Positions 17,749 through 27,092 of a stretch of 64,000 bases of DNA are shown piece after piece. The stretch is from Gillisella vitis (GTDB lineage Bacteria > Pseudomonadota > Alphaproteobacteria > Rhizobiales > Rhizobiaceae). Below the pieces are notes generated by a model that ran no database searches, was not told the DNA's origin, and saw only the letters and a program-made list of their open reading frames with translations. Positions within the stretch are counted from its first letter, which is position 1; each line of letters opens with the position of its first letter. Both the position numbers and the translations under genes were made by a program. Location: positions 62,001 through 126,000 of the forward strand of contig WPHV01000002.1 in the NCBI GenBank assembly GCA_009744235.1, written 5' to 3'.

Positions 17749-18495
17749 ATGCAGGATATCAATCTCACCGATCTGTTCGTCCGTCTGACGGGCAGTATCG
17801 GTCTTAATTTTGAGTTCCTGGCAACGGGATATGAGGCGCAAATCTGGCGGGATGGTTTTTTGACCACGCTTTATCTGGTGGCCTTGCTCATTCCCGTCAG
17901 TCTGCTGTTTGGTCTCATGTTTGCGGCCTGCCTGACATCAGGCCGGTCATGGCTTTCCGCGCCAGTCCGGGCATTCGTGGAAGTGACCCGCAATACGCCG
18001 ACGCTGGTGCAGTTGATGTTCAGCTTTCTGGTGTTGAACACGGTTGTGTCCAATCTTGTCGGCGGTGCGCAGAACAATCCGCTGACGCCGTTTTTCTGGG
18101 TGGTTGCGGTGGTGGGCCTGCATGTGGCGGCCTTGCATTCCGAAGCCATCCGCGCCGGGATTGAAGCCGTACCAGCTTCGACGATTGAGGCGGCGCGCGG
18201 CATTGGCTTTAGCCAGTTTCAGATCCTGCGTTACGTCGAGGTGCCGCTGGCCTTTCGGGCCTCGCTACCGGCCATCGTCAACAACCTGATCAATCTCGTC
18301 AAGCTGACGACGGTCGGCAATGCGATTGCCGTCAGCGAAATCACCTATGCGTCGATCATGGTGTGGACGCAGCGTGACAATGTCATAGAGTTGATGATCG
18401 TTATCCTGGCCTTCTTCAGCCTCATCAATCTGGTAGTCGCCCGCGTCGGCCTTTGGGTAGAGCGCAAGCTTGCCATTCCGGGATATGGGCTATGA
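17749..18495 (+). CDS. Amino-acid-type ABC transporter permease 1
   Basis: A 248-residue His/Glu/Gln-type permease with about five helices. Landmarks are FVEVTRNTPTLVQLMFSFLV and the EAA loop (EAIRAGIEAVPASTIEAARG followed by GFSQFQILRYVEVPLAF). The Shine-Dalgarno sequence is weak. Its stop overlaps the start of the next permease by four bases (ATGA). With the next two genes it forms a polar-amino-acid-uptake system whose binding protein is the frameshifted gene upstream. Confidence 0.9.
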   Translation: MQDINLTDLFVRLTGSIGLNFEFLATGYEAQIWRDGFLTTLYLVALLIPVSLLFGLMFAACLTSGRSWLSAPVRAFVEVTRNTPTLVQLMFSFLVLNTVVSNLVGGAQNNPLTPFFWVVAVVGLHVAALHSEAIRAGIEAVPASTIEAARGIGFSQFQILRYVEVPLAFRASLPAIVNNLINLVKLTTVGNAIAVSEITYASIMVWTQRDNVIELMIVILAFFSLINLVVARVGLWVERKLAIPGYGL

Positions 18496-19274
18496 TGTCG
18501 CCAATGCTTCAGAACCATGCGGGCCGCAGCCCCGCGCTGCGCAATATCGGCCTTGTCGCCTTGCCGCTGGCAATCCTGGTCTGGGCGTTGGCCGATCTGT
18601 CGCTTGGCCGCGAACTGCTGCAATGGCTTCCTTATCTCGGCTCCGGCTTTGCCATGAACATCGTCATCAGTCTGTCGGCGATGACGCTTGGAAGCGTGCT
18701 GGGCATCCTGCTCGGCATGCTGCAAATGGTGCCATTCCGGCTGGTCCGCTACCCGGCGGCGATCTATGTGCAGGTGTTTCGCAATGCGCCGCATCTGGTG
18801 CTGATCTTTGCGACCACCTATATCTTTCCTTTCGAGATCATCATCTTCGGCAACTATCTGTCCTTTCCCGATTGGGTGAAAGCTATGGTCGGCCTTGCCA
18901 TCCCGGCAAGCGCCTATATCGCCGAAATCACCCGTGGCGCCATCCTGTCCATTCCGACCGCGCAATGGGAGGCGGCACAAGGCCTGGGCTTTTCGCGCTG
19001 GCAGGCGCTGCGCTGGATCATCCTGCCGCAATGCCTGCGCCGGTCGCTGCCGCCATGGATGAATGTGCTTGCCTCGATCACCATGGGGACGTCGCTGGCC
19101 TCGCTGGTCGGCGTCCATGAACTTCTCCATGCCGCCACCGATGCTAGCACATCCGTGCGCCGGCTTGATTTTACCGTCATTGCCTATGTTGTGGTAATGG
19201 CCGCCTTCTTTGCGCTTTGCTACCCGATCGCCCGTCTGACCCGCCGCCTGGAGCGCCGTTTCAAGGCGGCCTGA
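18492..19274 (+). CDS. Amino-acid-type ABC transporter permease 2
   Basis: The ATG at 18492 overlaps the previous stop as ATGA and is preferred to the upstream in-frame start at 18453. The product is 260 residues with five or so helices, the YVQVFRNAPHLVLIFATTYI segment and an EAA loop (AEITRGAILSIPTAQWEAAQ then GLGFSRWQALRWIILPQ). It pairs with permease 1 as a heterodimeric channel. Confidence 0.9.
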   Translation: MMSPMLQNHAGRSPALRNIGLVALPLAILVWALADLSLGRELLQWLPYLGSGFAMNIVISLSAMTLGSVLGILLGMLQMVPFRLVRYPAAIYVQVFRNAPHLVLIFATTYIFPFEIIIFGNYLSFPDWVKAMVGLAIPASAYIAEITRGAILSIPTAQWEAAQGLGFSRWQALRWIILPQCLRRSLPPWMNVLASITMGTSLASLVGVHELLHAATDASTSVRRLDFTVIAYVVVMAAFFALCYPIARLTRRLERRFKAA

Positions 19275-19286
19275 GGATTTGAGAGA

Positions 19287-20072
19287 ATGATTGCAAATAC
19301 CGACAATGCCATCGTCCGTTTGGAAGACGTACACTTGTCCTTCGGCCAGACGCAGGTGCTGAAGGGCATCGACCTGACGGTCAACAAGGGCGATGCCGTG
19401 TCGATTATCGGTCCATCTGGCTCGGGCAAATCCACCATCCTGCGCTGCATCAACGCGCTGGTGACGGCCCAAAGCGGCCAGATCACCGTGGCGGGGACGC
19501 GCGTTGACCAATTGACCAAGGAAAGCGAACGCATTGCGCTGCGCAAGCGGGTCGGCATCGTCTTCCAGCAATATAATCTCTTTCCGCACCTGACGGTGCT
19601 CGACAATATCATGCTTGCCCCGACTCGCATTCTGGGGACGGAAAGGCGCGAGGCGGAAAAGGTTGCGCGCGAATTGCTGGACAAGGTGCGGCTTGGCGAA
19701 AAGGCCGATGCTTATCCGGGCCAGCTCTCGGGCGGGCAGCAGCAGCGCGTGGCGATTGCCCGGGCCTTGGCGATGAAACCCGACCTCGTGCTGTTCGACG
19801 AGGTCACCTCGGCGCTCGATCCTGAAACGGTCGGTGAGGTCTTGTGGGTAATCCGTGACCTGATCCGCGATGGCATGACCAGCATTCTCGTCACCCACGA
19901 AATGCGTTTTGCCGAAGAGATCAGCGACACCGTGGTGTTTACCGAGAATGGCCGCATCGTCGGCCAAGGCTCGCCGGAGCAGATCTTCCATAAGAGCGAC
20001 AATGCGCGCATCCGCCAGTTCGTCGGTGGGTTGTCGGGCCGGGGTACGGTGCGCGAAGGCGAAGGCATATAG
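19287..20072 (+). CDS. Amino-acid-type ABC transporter ATP-binding protein (GlnQ/HisP-like)
   Basis: A 261-residue single-domain ABC ATPase. It has Walker A GPSGSGKST (about residues 45-53), the Q-loop QQYNLFPHLTVLDN, signature LSGGQQQRVAIARAL, Walker B LVLFDEVTSALD (Val in place of the usual Pro in DEPTSALD) and the H-loop TH. The DEVTSALD variant is known in some branches of this family and need not be inactivating. It starts 12 bases after permease 2 and ends eight bases before the MmgE/PrpD gene. Confidence 0.92.
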   Translation: MIANTDNAIVRLEDVHLSFGQTQVLKGIDLTVNKGDAVSIIGPSGSGKSTILRCINALVTAQSGQITVAGTRVDQLTKESERIALRKRVGIVFQQYNLFPHLTVLDNIMLAPTRILGTERREAEKVARELLDKVRLGEKADAYPGQLSGGQQQRVAIARALAMKPDLVLFDEVTSALDPETVGEVLWVIRDLIRDGMTSILVTHEMRFAEEISDTVVFTENGRIVGQGSPEQIFHKSDNARIRQFVGGLSGRGTVREGEGI

Positions 20073-20080
20073 GAGCCGCC

Positions 20081-21442
20081 ATGACGACGACCACAGCCGC
20101 GCCACTGACCAGCGCTTTCGCACGGGCAATTGTGCAATATGAGCCTGACCGTGATAGTGCGGCTATGGCTGCGGCCCGCACGGCGATCATTGATTTTCTG
20201 GCCTGCGCGATTGCTGGTGCAGGGGAGCGGACAACGGCTATCGTCGCAACCGCACTCGGCGGGAGTATCGGCGGTGACGCCGTTCTGATCGGCAGCGCGC
20301 GTCGCGTCGATCCGCTGGTTGCCGCTGTCGTCAATGCCTATGCAGGCCATGTGCTTGATTATGACGATGTCCATTCCAGCGTGCGCGGCCACCCGACGAC
20401 CGTGATCATTCCGGCACTGCTTGCCCTGGCTGCGGAGCGTGATTTTACCGCAGATGCAATGGTCGCATCCTATGTTGTCGGGTTGGAGGCCATGGCGCGG
20501 CTGGGCTTGTCGCTTGGTTCCCGGCATTACGAAAACGGTTTCCATGCCACCGCGACCCTCGGCACGGTTGGTGCTGCTGCGGCGATCTGCCATGTGACGC
20601 AGGCATCACCGGAAGAAACAGCGGTGGCGCTTGGCCTTGCCGCAACGCAATCCTCCGGCCTCAGGTTGCAGTTTGGTTTCGATGCCAAGCCCTATCATGC
20701 CGGCATGGCGGCGCGATCCGGCCTGCTGGCGGCGCGGCTGGCCTCGGCAGGTTTCGGGGGCGCGCCGGATTTCCTCGATAATCCGGTAGGTTTTCATTCC
20801 GCCTATGCCTTCGGGGCCGGGCATCCGGAAACCGTGGTTGAGAATTGGGGTGCGCCCTGGCAGATCGTTTCGCCCGGCCTGACGCTGAAAGCCTATCCCT
20901 GCTGCACGGCCAGCCATCCGGTTGCCTCCCTCGGCATAGACCTGCATCGCGAGGGCCTTGCCGCTGACGCCATCGACATGATCACCTTCACCTATCCGCC
21001 CGGTGCAGATGCCGCACTCGTCGTCACCAAGCCGACGAATGGGATCGAGGCACGCTTTAGCCCGGAATATGTCTTTGCCGCCAGCCTGATCGACGGCGCC
21101 TTGCGGCTCGACCATTTCGATGAGCGACCTGTAGAGCCAAGGTTGATGGCCCTCGCTGCCCGTGCCGGTCGTCGGCATCAGGAGAGTGCGCCCCGGATGT
21201 CGAGCGATCCGACGACGCGATTTGTCATCCTCGATATCGTGCTGAAAGACGGCGGTACCATCCAGCGCCGGTTCGACGGCCTGCCAGGGCTTGCTGATCC
21301 AACCGACAAATTCCGCGAGGCGACTGCGGCGGATGCCTCCTTTGCCGAAATCCCTTCGCTCGTCCGGCAAATGAGCAGCAGTGCCGATCTGCGCCGCCTG
21401 CTTGCTCTTATCAACCAGGACGTCTCCAATACCCGTAATTGA
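20081..21442 (+). CDS. MmgE/PrpD family protein (YxeQ-like)
   Basis: A 453-residue protein of the MmgE/PrpD superfamily, which includes 2-methylcitrate dehydratase and aconitate decarboxylase. Landmarks are AGHVLDYDDVHSSVRGHPTT, YENGFHATATLGTVGAAAA, FGFDAKPYHAGMAARSGLLA and LKAYPCCTASHP. AGGAG precedes the ATG. It lies directly after an amino-acid-type ABC importer and before an LLM monooxygenase. In Bacillus subtilis the yxe operon has the same neighbours, with YxeQ as the MmgE/PrpD member. A role in processing the carbon fragment released from an S-substituted cysteine is inference; no prp operon genes are nearby, so methylcitrate metabolism is less likely. Confidence 0.82.
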   Translation: MTTTTAAPLTSAFARAIVQYEPDRDSAAMAAARTAIIDFLACAIAGAGERTTAIVATALGGSIGGDAVLIGSARRVDPLVAAVVNAYAGHVLDYDDVHSSVRGHPTTVIIPALLALAAERDFTADAMVASYVVGLEAMARLGLSLGSRHYENGFHATATLGTVGAAAAICHVTQASPEETAVALGLAATQSSGLRLQFGFDAKPYHAGMAARSGLLAARLASAGFGGAPDFLDNPVGFHSAYAFGAGHPETVVENWGAPWQIVSPGLTLKAYPCCTASHPVASLGIDLHREGLAADAIDMITFTYPPGADAALVVTKPTNGIEARFSPEYVFAASLIDGALRLDHFDERPVEPRLMALAARAGRRHQESAPRMSSDPTTRFVILDIVLKDGGTIQRRFDGLPGLADPTDKFREATAADASFAEIPSLVRQMSSSADLRRLLALINQDVSNTRN

Positions 21443-21510
21443 TGCCAGAGTTTGTCCGGGAAAAGTGGAAACCGGTTTTCCCGAAAAGACAAACGAAAAC
21501 AAAAGAAACG

Positions 21511-21547
21511 AGAGTCTGTCTGGTTCAATCTGAACCTGACAGACTCT
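21511..21547. repeat. 37-bp near-perfect intergenic palindrome
   Basis: Arms AGAGTCTGTC and GACAGACTCT, then GGTTCA and TGAACC, are perfectly paired with a single T-T mismatch and a three-base centre. A second copy with the same core (GTCTGGTTCA, TGAACCTGAC) is at 40837-40867 and a degraded half is near 45294. It resembles rhizobial intergenic mosaic palindromes; the exact family name was not verified. Confidence 0.75.
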
Positions 21548-21575
21548 AGACCCAAACGCGACGAAAGACTGTGCC

Positions 21576-22877
21576 ATGACCCGCAAGAGAGAAATCCACC
21601 TCGGCCTGTTTCTGCAAGGGGCTGGCCACCATGTGTCCGGCTGGCGGCATCCGAATGCGGAAGCCGGCAGCGAAAATTTTGACCTGCTGCGTCGCGTCTC
21701 GCAGCTCGCCGAACAGGCGAAATTCGACATGGTGTTCCTGGCCGACGGGCTGACGAGTGGCGTCGATGCGCATCCCTCGACCATTGCCCGGTTTGAACCG
21801 CTGACGCTGCTGGCCGCACTTGCCATGGTGACCGAAAAGATCGGCCTTGCCGCAACCGCCTCGACCACCTATGGCGAGCCCTACCATGTTGCCCGCGCCT
21901 TTTCCTCCATTGACCATTTAAGCCAGGGGCGCGCCGCCTGGAATATCGTCACCACATCCTATGCGCGGACCGCCAATAATTTTTCCAAATCGCATCCCGG
22001 CCATGACGAACGCTACGCCGTCGCCGAAGAATTCGTCGATGTGGTGCGCGGCCTCTGGGACAGTTGGGACGATGATGCCTTCATCAAGGACAAGCAGAAC
22101 GGGATCTATGCCGATCCGAACAAGGTGCATCTCCTCGACCACACGGGCAAATATTTCTCGGTCAAAGGTCCGCTGAATATTCCACGGTCTCCGCAGGGCC
22201 ATCCAATTCTGATTCAGGCCGGCTCATCCGGTCCAGGACAGGATCTCGCCGCCCGGACCGCTGATGTGGTGTTCACGGCCCAGCAAAGCCTGGATGAAGC
22301 ACAGGCCTTCTACAAAAGCCTCAAGGATCGGGTCACCGGGTTTGGCAGGCATCCCGATGATGTCGCGGTCATGCCGGGTTTTCTGCCGGTCATCGGCCGC
22401 ACGGCAGGGGAGGCTGCCGACAAACTGGCCGAACTCGACCAATGGACGGAACTGAAAAGCGCCATGCCGCTGCTTGAGGAGCGGATCGGCCATAGCCTTG
22501 CCGATTACGATCCTGACGGTCCGCTGCCGGACCTGCCGATTTCCGACCAGCTGCGCAGCCGCGCCGAACTGCTGACCGCGTTGGCTCGCCGGGAGAATCT
22601 CACCATCCGGCAACTGGCCCTGCGGGTTGCTGCCGGGCGGGGACATCATATCGTGCTCGGCACGCCCGAAGATATCGCCGACCGTATGCAGCAATGGTTT
22701 GAAACACGCGCCGCCGATGGTTTCAACATCATGCCGCCGTTCTTCCCGGAGGGACTGGAGGATTTCACCCGTCTGGTGGTTCCAATCCTACAGGAGCGTG
22801 GCCTGTTTCGGACAGATTATAGCGGCGTGACATTGCGCGATCATCTGGGCGTATCCCGGCCAAACCTGTCTTCTTGA
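21576..22877 (+). CDS. LLM class flavin-dependent monooxygenase, NtaA/SnaA/DszA (YxeK-like) family
   Basis: A 433-residue enzyme with the long-form NtaA/SnaA/DszA features: HLGLFLQGAGHHVSGWRHPN at the start, [71 protein letters not shown] and PQGHPILIQAGSSGPGQDLA. Members oxidise N- or S-containing substrates with FMNH2 from a separate reductase. YxeK and CmoJ of Bacillus, which cleave S-substituted N-acetylcysteines, belong to this branch. It follows the MmgE/PrpD gene, with only a palindromic repeat between. It has no Cys and six internal Met. Confidence 0.88.
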   Translation: MTRKREIHLGLFLQGAGHHVSGWRHPNAEAGSENFDLLRRVSQLAEQAKFDMVFLADGLTSGVDAHPSTIARFEPLTLLAALAMVTEKIGLAATASTTYGEPYHVARAFSSIDHLSQGRAAWNIVTTSYARTANNFSKSHPGHDERYAVAEEFVDVVRGLWDSWDDDAFIKDKQNGIYADPNKVHLLDHTGKYFSVKGPLNIPRSPQGHPILIQAGSSGPGQDLAARTADVVFTAQQSLDEAQAFYKSLKDRVTGFGRHPDDVAVMPGFLPVIGRTAGEAADKLAELDQWTELKSAMPLLEERIGHSLADYDPDGPLPDLPISDQLRSRAELLTALARRENLTIRQLALRVAAGRGHHIVLGTPEDIADRMQQWFETRAADGFNIMPPFFPEGLEDFTRLVVPILQERGLFRTDYSGVTLRDHLGVSRPNLSS

Positions 22878-22888
22878 TGAGGTGAGGC

Positions 22889-22967
22889 TTATACCAAGGC
22901 GAGGATGCTCACATATCCTCGTCTTGGTGGCATTCCCAAACACCTTGCTTATACCATGCTATCAGGC
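22889..22967. repeat. Dispersed intergenic repeat, copy A, with 14-bp hairpin
   Basis: ACCAAGGCGAGGAT (22893-22906) pairs with ATCCTCGTCTTGGT (22915-22928) with one G-U pair. The segment from TTATACCAAG to ATCAGGC aligns with the reverse complement of 35047-35118 (shared TTATACCAAGGC, ATCCTCG, GGCATT and ATCAGGC blocks). It fills the convergent gap after the LLM gene and reaches the stop codon of the facing gene, and could double as a terminator. Confidence 0.65.
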
Positions 22968-24143
22968 GGTTTTCAGGATGGACTGTTTTGCGACAGGGTT
23001 TAGCTGTGTTGCTTCCTGGCGCTGCCAGCGGTCAAACGCCGCACGGCCGAGGATCGACAGGGAGGTATCTTCCTGCGGAGCATGAACAAGCACGGCCTGA
23101 ATGTCACGGAAGTGGCGCTCCAGCCCGATATCGGCGTTAAGGCCCGGATTGCCGATGCCACGCACGGCGATTTCCACGGCGCTCCGCAACTGGCGGCCAG
23201 CGATAAGCCTTGCACGCATCAAGCGTTCCGCATCGTCTTGCCCGGACAGAAGCGCATCGAAGATAATCTGGCGCGCGCCGCCGACCAGCAGGTCGATTTC
23301 GCCCGATAGCGTTATGAACCGTTCGGTACGGGCGATGGGATGGCCGAGATTGGTTGGAACACGCTGATGGGCGAAATGGTTGAAGGCGGCTTGGGCCGCT
23401 TCGGCAACCCCAAGATAGATCGCTGTCAGTGCAAGCGTGATTGCCGCATGGCCGCGATTGTCCTGCTGCGCGATTTCTGTCCCGGTCAGATCCAGAACAT
23501 TTTCGAGGGGTATTTCGACATCTCTATAGTCAACATCATGCGAGCCTGTCGCCCGCATGCCGAGACTGTTCCAGTTTTGGATCACACTTATGCCGGGCAG
23601 TCCGTTCGGCACAATAAAGGTTCCGACGCGCGTCGGCGTTTCGTCCGTATGCGCCCAGACCAGGAAATGCGTGAGGCCATGCGCACCGGTTACGAAACGC
23701 TTGCGACCGGTGATCGACCAGCCCGTCGAGGTGCGGCGGGCACGTGTTGCCGGCAGGCCGCCACGGGCTGGTGATCCAAGCTCCGGCTCGACCCGGGCCG
23801 CGTTGAGCAGCAAGGGGCGCTGTTTTGCCTCGGCCAGCAGTCTTTGATAGAGATCTTCCGGCCAATGGTTTCTTGAGGCTTGGCCGAGGTGATTGAAGAG
23901 CGTCATGGCGCTGATCAGGGCAACCGATGGGTCGCCACGGCCAAGAGCCGCCAGAATATGAGCGGCATCGTAGAGCGTCCCACCCTGGCCGCCATATCGT
24001 GTCGCAACGGTGCTTTCGAGAAGCCCGCTTTCATGAACGGCACGAATGCCCGCCCAGGGAAACTGTCCGCTGCGGTCGGCATCCGGCGCGGCTTCTGCAA
24101 CGATCCGCACGGTTGCGTCGAGCAGGGTTTGATCATGGGCCAT
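22962..24143 (-). CDS. SfnB-like acyl-CoA dehydrogenase family protein
   Basis: A 393-residue acyl-CoA-dehydrogenase-fold flavoprotein. It has the N-terminal helical domain (about 1-110), the middle beta domain with TGRKRFVTGAHGLTHFLVWA and WNSLGMRATGSHDVDYRDVE, and the C-terminal helical bundle. The catalytic Glu region of true acyl-CoA dehydrogenases is not evident, in line with the SfnB/DszC-like monooxygenase branch. It has no Cys and three internal Met. It is the last gene of a leftward unit that includes an LLM enzyme and a Dpp-type importer, suggesting joint use of the imported compound. Confidence 0.82.
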   Translation of the reverse strand: MAHDQTLLDATVRIVAEAAPDADRSGQFPWAGIRAVHESGLLESTVATRYGGQGGTLYDAAHILAALGRGDPSVALISAMTLFNHLGQASRNHWPEDLYQRLLAEAKQRPLLLNAARVEPELGSPARGGLPATRARRTSTGWSITGRKRFVTGAHGLTHFLVWAHTDETPTRVGTFIVPNGLPGISVIQNWNSLGMRATGSHDVDYRDVEIPLENVLDLTGTEIAQQDNRGHAAITLALTAIYLGVAEAAQAAFNHFAHQRVPTNLGHPIARTERFITLSGEIDLLVGGARQIIFDALLSGQDDAERLMRARLIAGRQLRSAVEIAVRGIGNPGLNADIGLERHFRDIQAVLVHAPQEDTSLSILGRAAFDRWQRQEATQLNPVAKQSILKTA

Positions 24144-24194
24144 GGTTTTGAAGCCTTTTGAATGTCTGTCTATAAAGCCGCCGGGTGACGCTCA

Positions 24195-25298
24195 TCACGC
24201 GGCGGCCTTCTTCCTGGCCTCTTCGCGTTCACGGATGCCTTCGCGAACCAGCGGCAGGACATAGCGACCATAATCCACGGCATCATTGTAGTTGTCATAC
24301 CCACGGATCGAGATCAGATCGGCGCCGAGGTCGATATAATCAAGTATGGAATCGGCGATGGTGCGAGGTGAACCGACCAAGGCGGTGGTTGCGCCGCTGG
24401 CGTTTGTGGCTGTCACTGTCGGATACCAGAGAGCCCGGTCGTGAACATCGCCGCGTTTGGCAATATCCAGAAGACGCTGTGAGCCGACATTGGCTGGAGG
24501 GGGCGCGGACAAGGGTGTTCTGCTAAGGCCTTTCTCGCGGTTTTCGTTCAGTGTGTCGAGAATGCGATGCGCTTTCTGCCAGGCCAGTTCGTCCGTCTCG
24601 GCAATGATCGGTCGGAATGTGACCCAGATTCGCGGGCGGTCCTTGCGTCCGGCCTTGGCCGCCTCCGCATAGATGCGGTCGATCTGTTGTTTGGTTTCTG
24701 CCAAAGGCTCGCCCCAAAGGCCAAAAATATCGCATAACGAGCCGCCGATCCGATAGGCAGCATCCGACGAGCCACCGAGCGAGATCGGGATCAGGCCGTT
24801 GGTCGGGCGCACGGCACTGCGGAACTGTTTGAATTGGTAGTATTTCCCATCGAAATCGAAGGGTTCTGTCGAGGTCCAGGCCAGACGCAGAATGCGGATA
24901 TATTCTTCCTGGCGCTCGTAGCGTTGCTCCTTGGTCAGGAAATCACCCTCGCGGGCCTGCTCCTCATCACTGCCGCCAGCGATGAAATGGACGACAACGC
25001 GCCCACCACTCAACTGGTCCAGCGTTGCCAGCGATTTTGCCGCAACGGTCGGGTAGATGGTGTTCGGGCGCAGGGCGACAATGATCTTGATCTTCTTCGT
25101 ATGTGCCAGAATGGTCGCGCCGAGCGTGAAAGGATCAAAGGAAGCGGAAGAATAGGGGATTAGTGTGTAGTTGAAACCGTAATCGTCCAGCGCCCGCGCG
25201 TAGCGTTGCAGGAAATCGGGATCCACCGGCGCATCGGGGATGGGGCGAAGATCATTCGATCCGTTGGCGAAACTTGCGCTAATGAATTCAGCGGCCAT
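24195..25298 (-). CDS. LLM class flavin-dependent monooxygenase, SsuD-like
   Basis: The ATG at 25298 has GGAG nine bases upstream, better placed than the ATG at 25307. It encodes 367 residues of the SsuD-like TIM-barrel branch: FNYTLIPYSSASFDPFTLGA, IKIIVALRPNTIYPTVAAKS, LDQLSGGRVVVHFIAGGSDE and ISLGGSSDAAYRIGG. It should oxidise a sulfonate-like or related substrate with reduced FMN. The protein contains one Cys and only the initiator Met. It lies between the SfnB-like gene and the Dpp-type ATPase. Confidence 0.87.
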   Translation of the reverse strand: MAAEFISASFANGSNDLRPIPDAPVDPDFLQRYARALDDYGFNYTLIPYSSASFDPFTLGATILAHTKKIKIIVALRPNTIYPTVAAKSLATLDQLSGGRVVVHFIAGGSDEEQAREGDFLTKEQRYERQEEYIRILRLAWTSTEPFDFDGKYYQFKQFRSAVRPTNGLIPISLGGSSDAAYRIGGSLCDIFGLWGEPLAETKQQIDRIYAEAAKAGRKDRPRIWVTFRPIIAETDELAWQKAHRILDTLNENREKGLSRTPLSAPPPANVGSQRLLDIAKRGDVHDRALWYPTVTATNASGATTALVGSPRTIADSILDYIDLGADLISIRGYDNYNDAVDYGRYVLPLVREGIREREEARKKAAA

Positions 25299-25370
25299 TC
25301 TGTGCATACTCCATTTGGTTTCGAGTCTTTGGTGAACGCTCTGCTGAGGTCTTGTCCTGCGCGGTTGCGA

Positions 25371-27092
25371 TCACGCGAGTTCGTCCTGTTTGAAAACAGC
25401 GCGGATACCCGAGCGCGTCGCGTGGGTGCTACCTGAGGGGATCGAAGCCAGCAGCGACCGGGTATAGGATTGGCGGGGAGTGTCGAAGACGGCTTTGACG
25501 GTGCCGTGCTCGACGATGCGTCCGCGATGCATGACCGAGACGGTATGGGCCAGCTGGCGCACCAAAGCGAGATCGTGGGAAACGAACACATAGGTCAGAC
25601 CCAGATTGGCCTGTAGCGTCAAAAGTACGTCAACAATATCGGCCTGGACACTGACATCGAGCGCTGAAGTAGGCTCATCCAGCACGATAACATCCGGCTT
25701 CAGAACCAGCGATCTGGCAATGGCGACGCGCTGGCGCTGGCCACCGGACAGTGCGCCTGGCTTGCGGCCAAGCAGATGCTCGCCAAGTCCGACATTGGAC
25801 AGGGCTTCGCGCACCCGCTCGCTTCGCTCTCGCGCAGTGCCGATCTTGAACCGGTCCAGCGGCTCGCGCACCAGATGCTCGATTTTCCAGGTGGGATCGA
25901 GTGAGGTGAAAGGGTTCTGGTAAACGAGTTGAAGATGACGCCAAACGGCTCGTCTGGACTGAGGCTTACTGCTTGAAAACTGCTCACCGGCAACCGAGAT
26001 CTGCCCGCTATCGGGGTCTTCAAGGCCCAGCAGCAGCCGGATCGTCGTTGTCTTGCCAGAGCCGGATTCGCCAACCAGCGCGTGTGTGGTACCTGATGGC
26101 ACCGAGAATGTCACGTTATCGACAGCTGTCAGGGATTTGCCATCGACCGTGAAGGTCTTCGTCACACCTTTGACCTCGATCTTGGCCCCAATCTCAGCAG
26201 CATTGTTGAGGTGATGAAACCCGCCATCGCGCAGCTTGGCATAGCGGTCAGGATTGAGGGCGGGAACATCGGCATGCAGCTTTCTGGCATAGGCCGAAGC
26301 TGGTGCGGCAAAGACAGCCTGAGTATTGCCTGCCTCCTGCACGACGCCATCCTTCAGCACGACCAGCTTATCGGCTCGCTCGGAAGCGATTGCCAGATCG
26401 TGGGTAATCAGCAGGAGGCTGATATCCAGATCGTGCTGGAGCCGCGCCAGCAGGTCGAGAATGCGTTTCTGGATCGTAACATCCAGCGCCGAGGTCGGCT
26501 CATCCGCCACCAGAAGGGCCGGACGCGGCAACACGGCAAGGCCGATCAGCACCCGCTGAAGCATGCCGCCTGACAATTGATGCGGATAGGAATCGTAGAC
26601 GCGAGCGGGCTTGTCGAGGCCGACATCAGCGAATGTGTCCAGGATCAGCGCTTTGCGGATGGCTTTGTTCTGTTCGCCAAGAAGCGCTGCAGCTTCCATG
26701 GCTTGCGCACCAATGGTGCGCACCGGATTGAGCGCGTTGCCGGGATCTTGCGGGACAAAGCCGATGGCGCGTCCACGCAGAGGCCGGAACTGACGCTCGC
26801 TAAGGCTCAAGATGTTCTGGTCATTGAACTCGATTGTCCCCGTCGCATGTCCGCCTTGGGGTAATAGCCTCAGGATGGCCCGGGCGATGGTTGATTTGCC
26901 TGAGCCGGATTCTCCAATCAAGGCAAGGCTCTTGCCGCGGCCCAGCTCGAACCCGACAGTCTTCACGACTTGGCGAGCCCCATAGGATATCGACAGGTCT
27001 TCCACCCGCAACAGAGAAGTTGACGGCTGGAGCGCTGGAGAACCGGTTGCGAGGCCGGGAAGGGTGGTGTTCAGTCTGTCTTGCGGAGCCAT
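25371..27092 (-). CDS. Peptide/nickel-type ABC transporter, fused dual ATP-binding protein (DppD-DppF type)
   Basis: The ATG at 27092 overlaps the end of the DppC-like permease by 22 bases and opens MAPQDRLNTT; the longer frame upstream is a shadow of the permease. The 573-residue product has two full ABC domains. Domain 1: Walker A GESGSGKST, signature LSGGMLQRVLIGLAV, Walker B LLVADEPTSALD. Domain 2: Walker A GESGSGKTT, signature LSGGQRQRVAIARSL, Walker B VIVLDEPTSALD. This fused layout is known from YejF/GsiA-like systems. It powers the importer formed with the two permeases and the binding protein upstream. Confidence 0.9.
   Translation of the reverse strand: MAPQDRLNTTLPGLATGSPALQPSTSLLRVEDLSISYGARQVVKTVGFELGRGKSLALIGESGSGKSTIARAILRLLPQGGHATGTIEFNDQNILSLSERQFRPLRGRAIGFVPQDPGNALNPVRTIGAQAMEAAALLGEQNKAIRKALILDTFADVGLDKPARVYDSYPHQLSGGMLQRVLIGLAVLPRPALLVADEPTSALDVTIQKRILDLLARLQHDLDISLLLITHDLAIASERADKLVVLKDGVVQEAGNTQAVFAAPASAYARKLHADVPALNPDRYAKLRDGGFHHLNNAAEIGAKIEVKGVTKTFTVDGKSLTAVDNVTFSVPSGTTHALVGESGSGKTTTIRLLLGLEDPDSGQISVAGEQFSSSKPQSRRAVWRHLQLVYQNPFTSLDPTWKIEHLVREPLDRFKIGTARERSERVREALSNVGLGEHLLGRKPGALSGGQRQRVAIARSLVLKPDVIVLDEPTSALDVSVQADIVDVLLTLQANLGLTYVFVSHDLALVRQLAHTVSVMHRGRIVEHGTVKAVFDTPRQSYTRSLLASIPSGSTHATRSGIRAVFKQDELA

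Noticed and set aside
18345..20129. 594-residue minus-strand open frame opposite the amino-acid-type permeases and ATPase
   Set aside because: Antisense to three well-supported genes; its composition (rich in Arg, His, Gln) is that of a mirror frame in GC-rich coding DNA.
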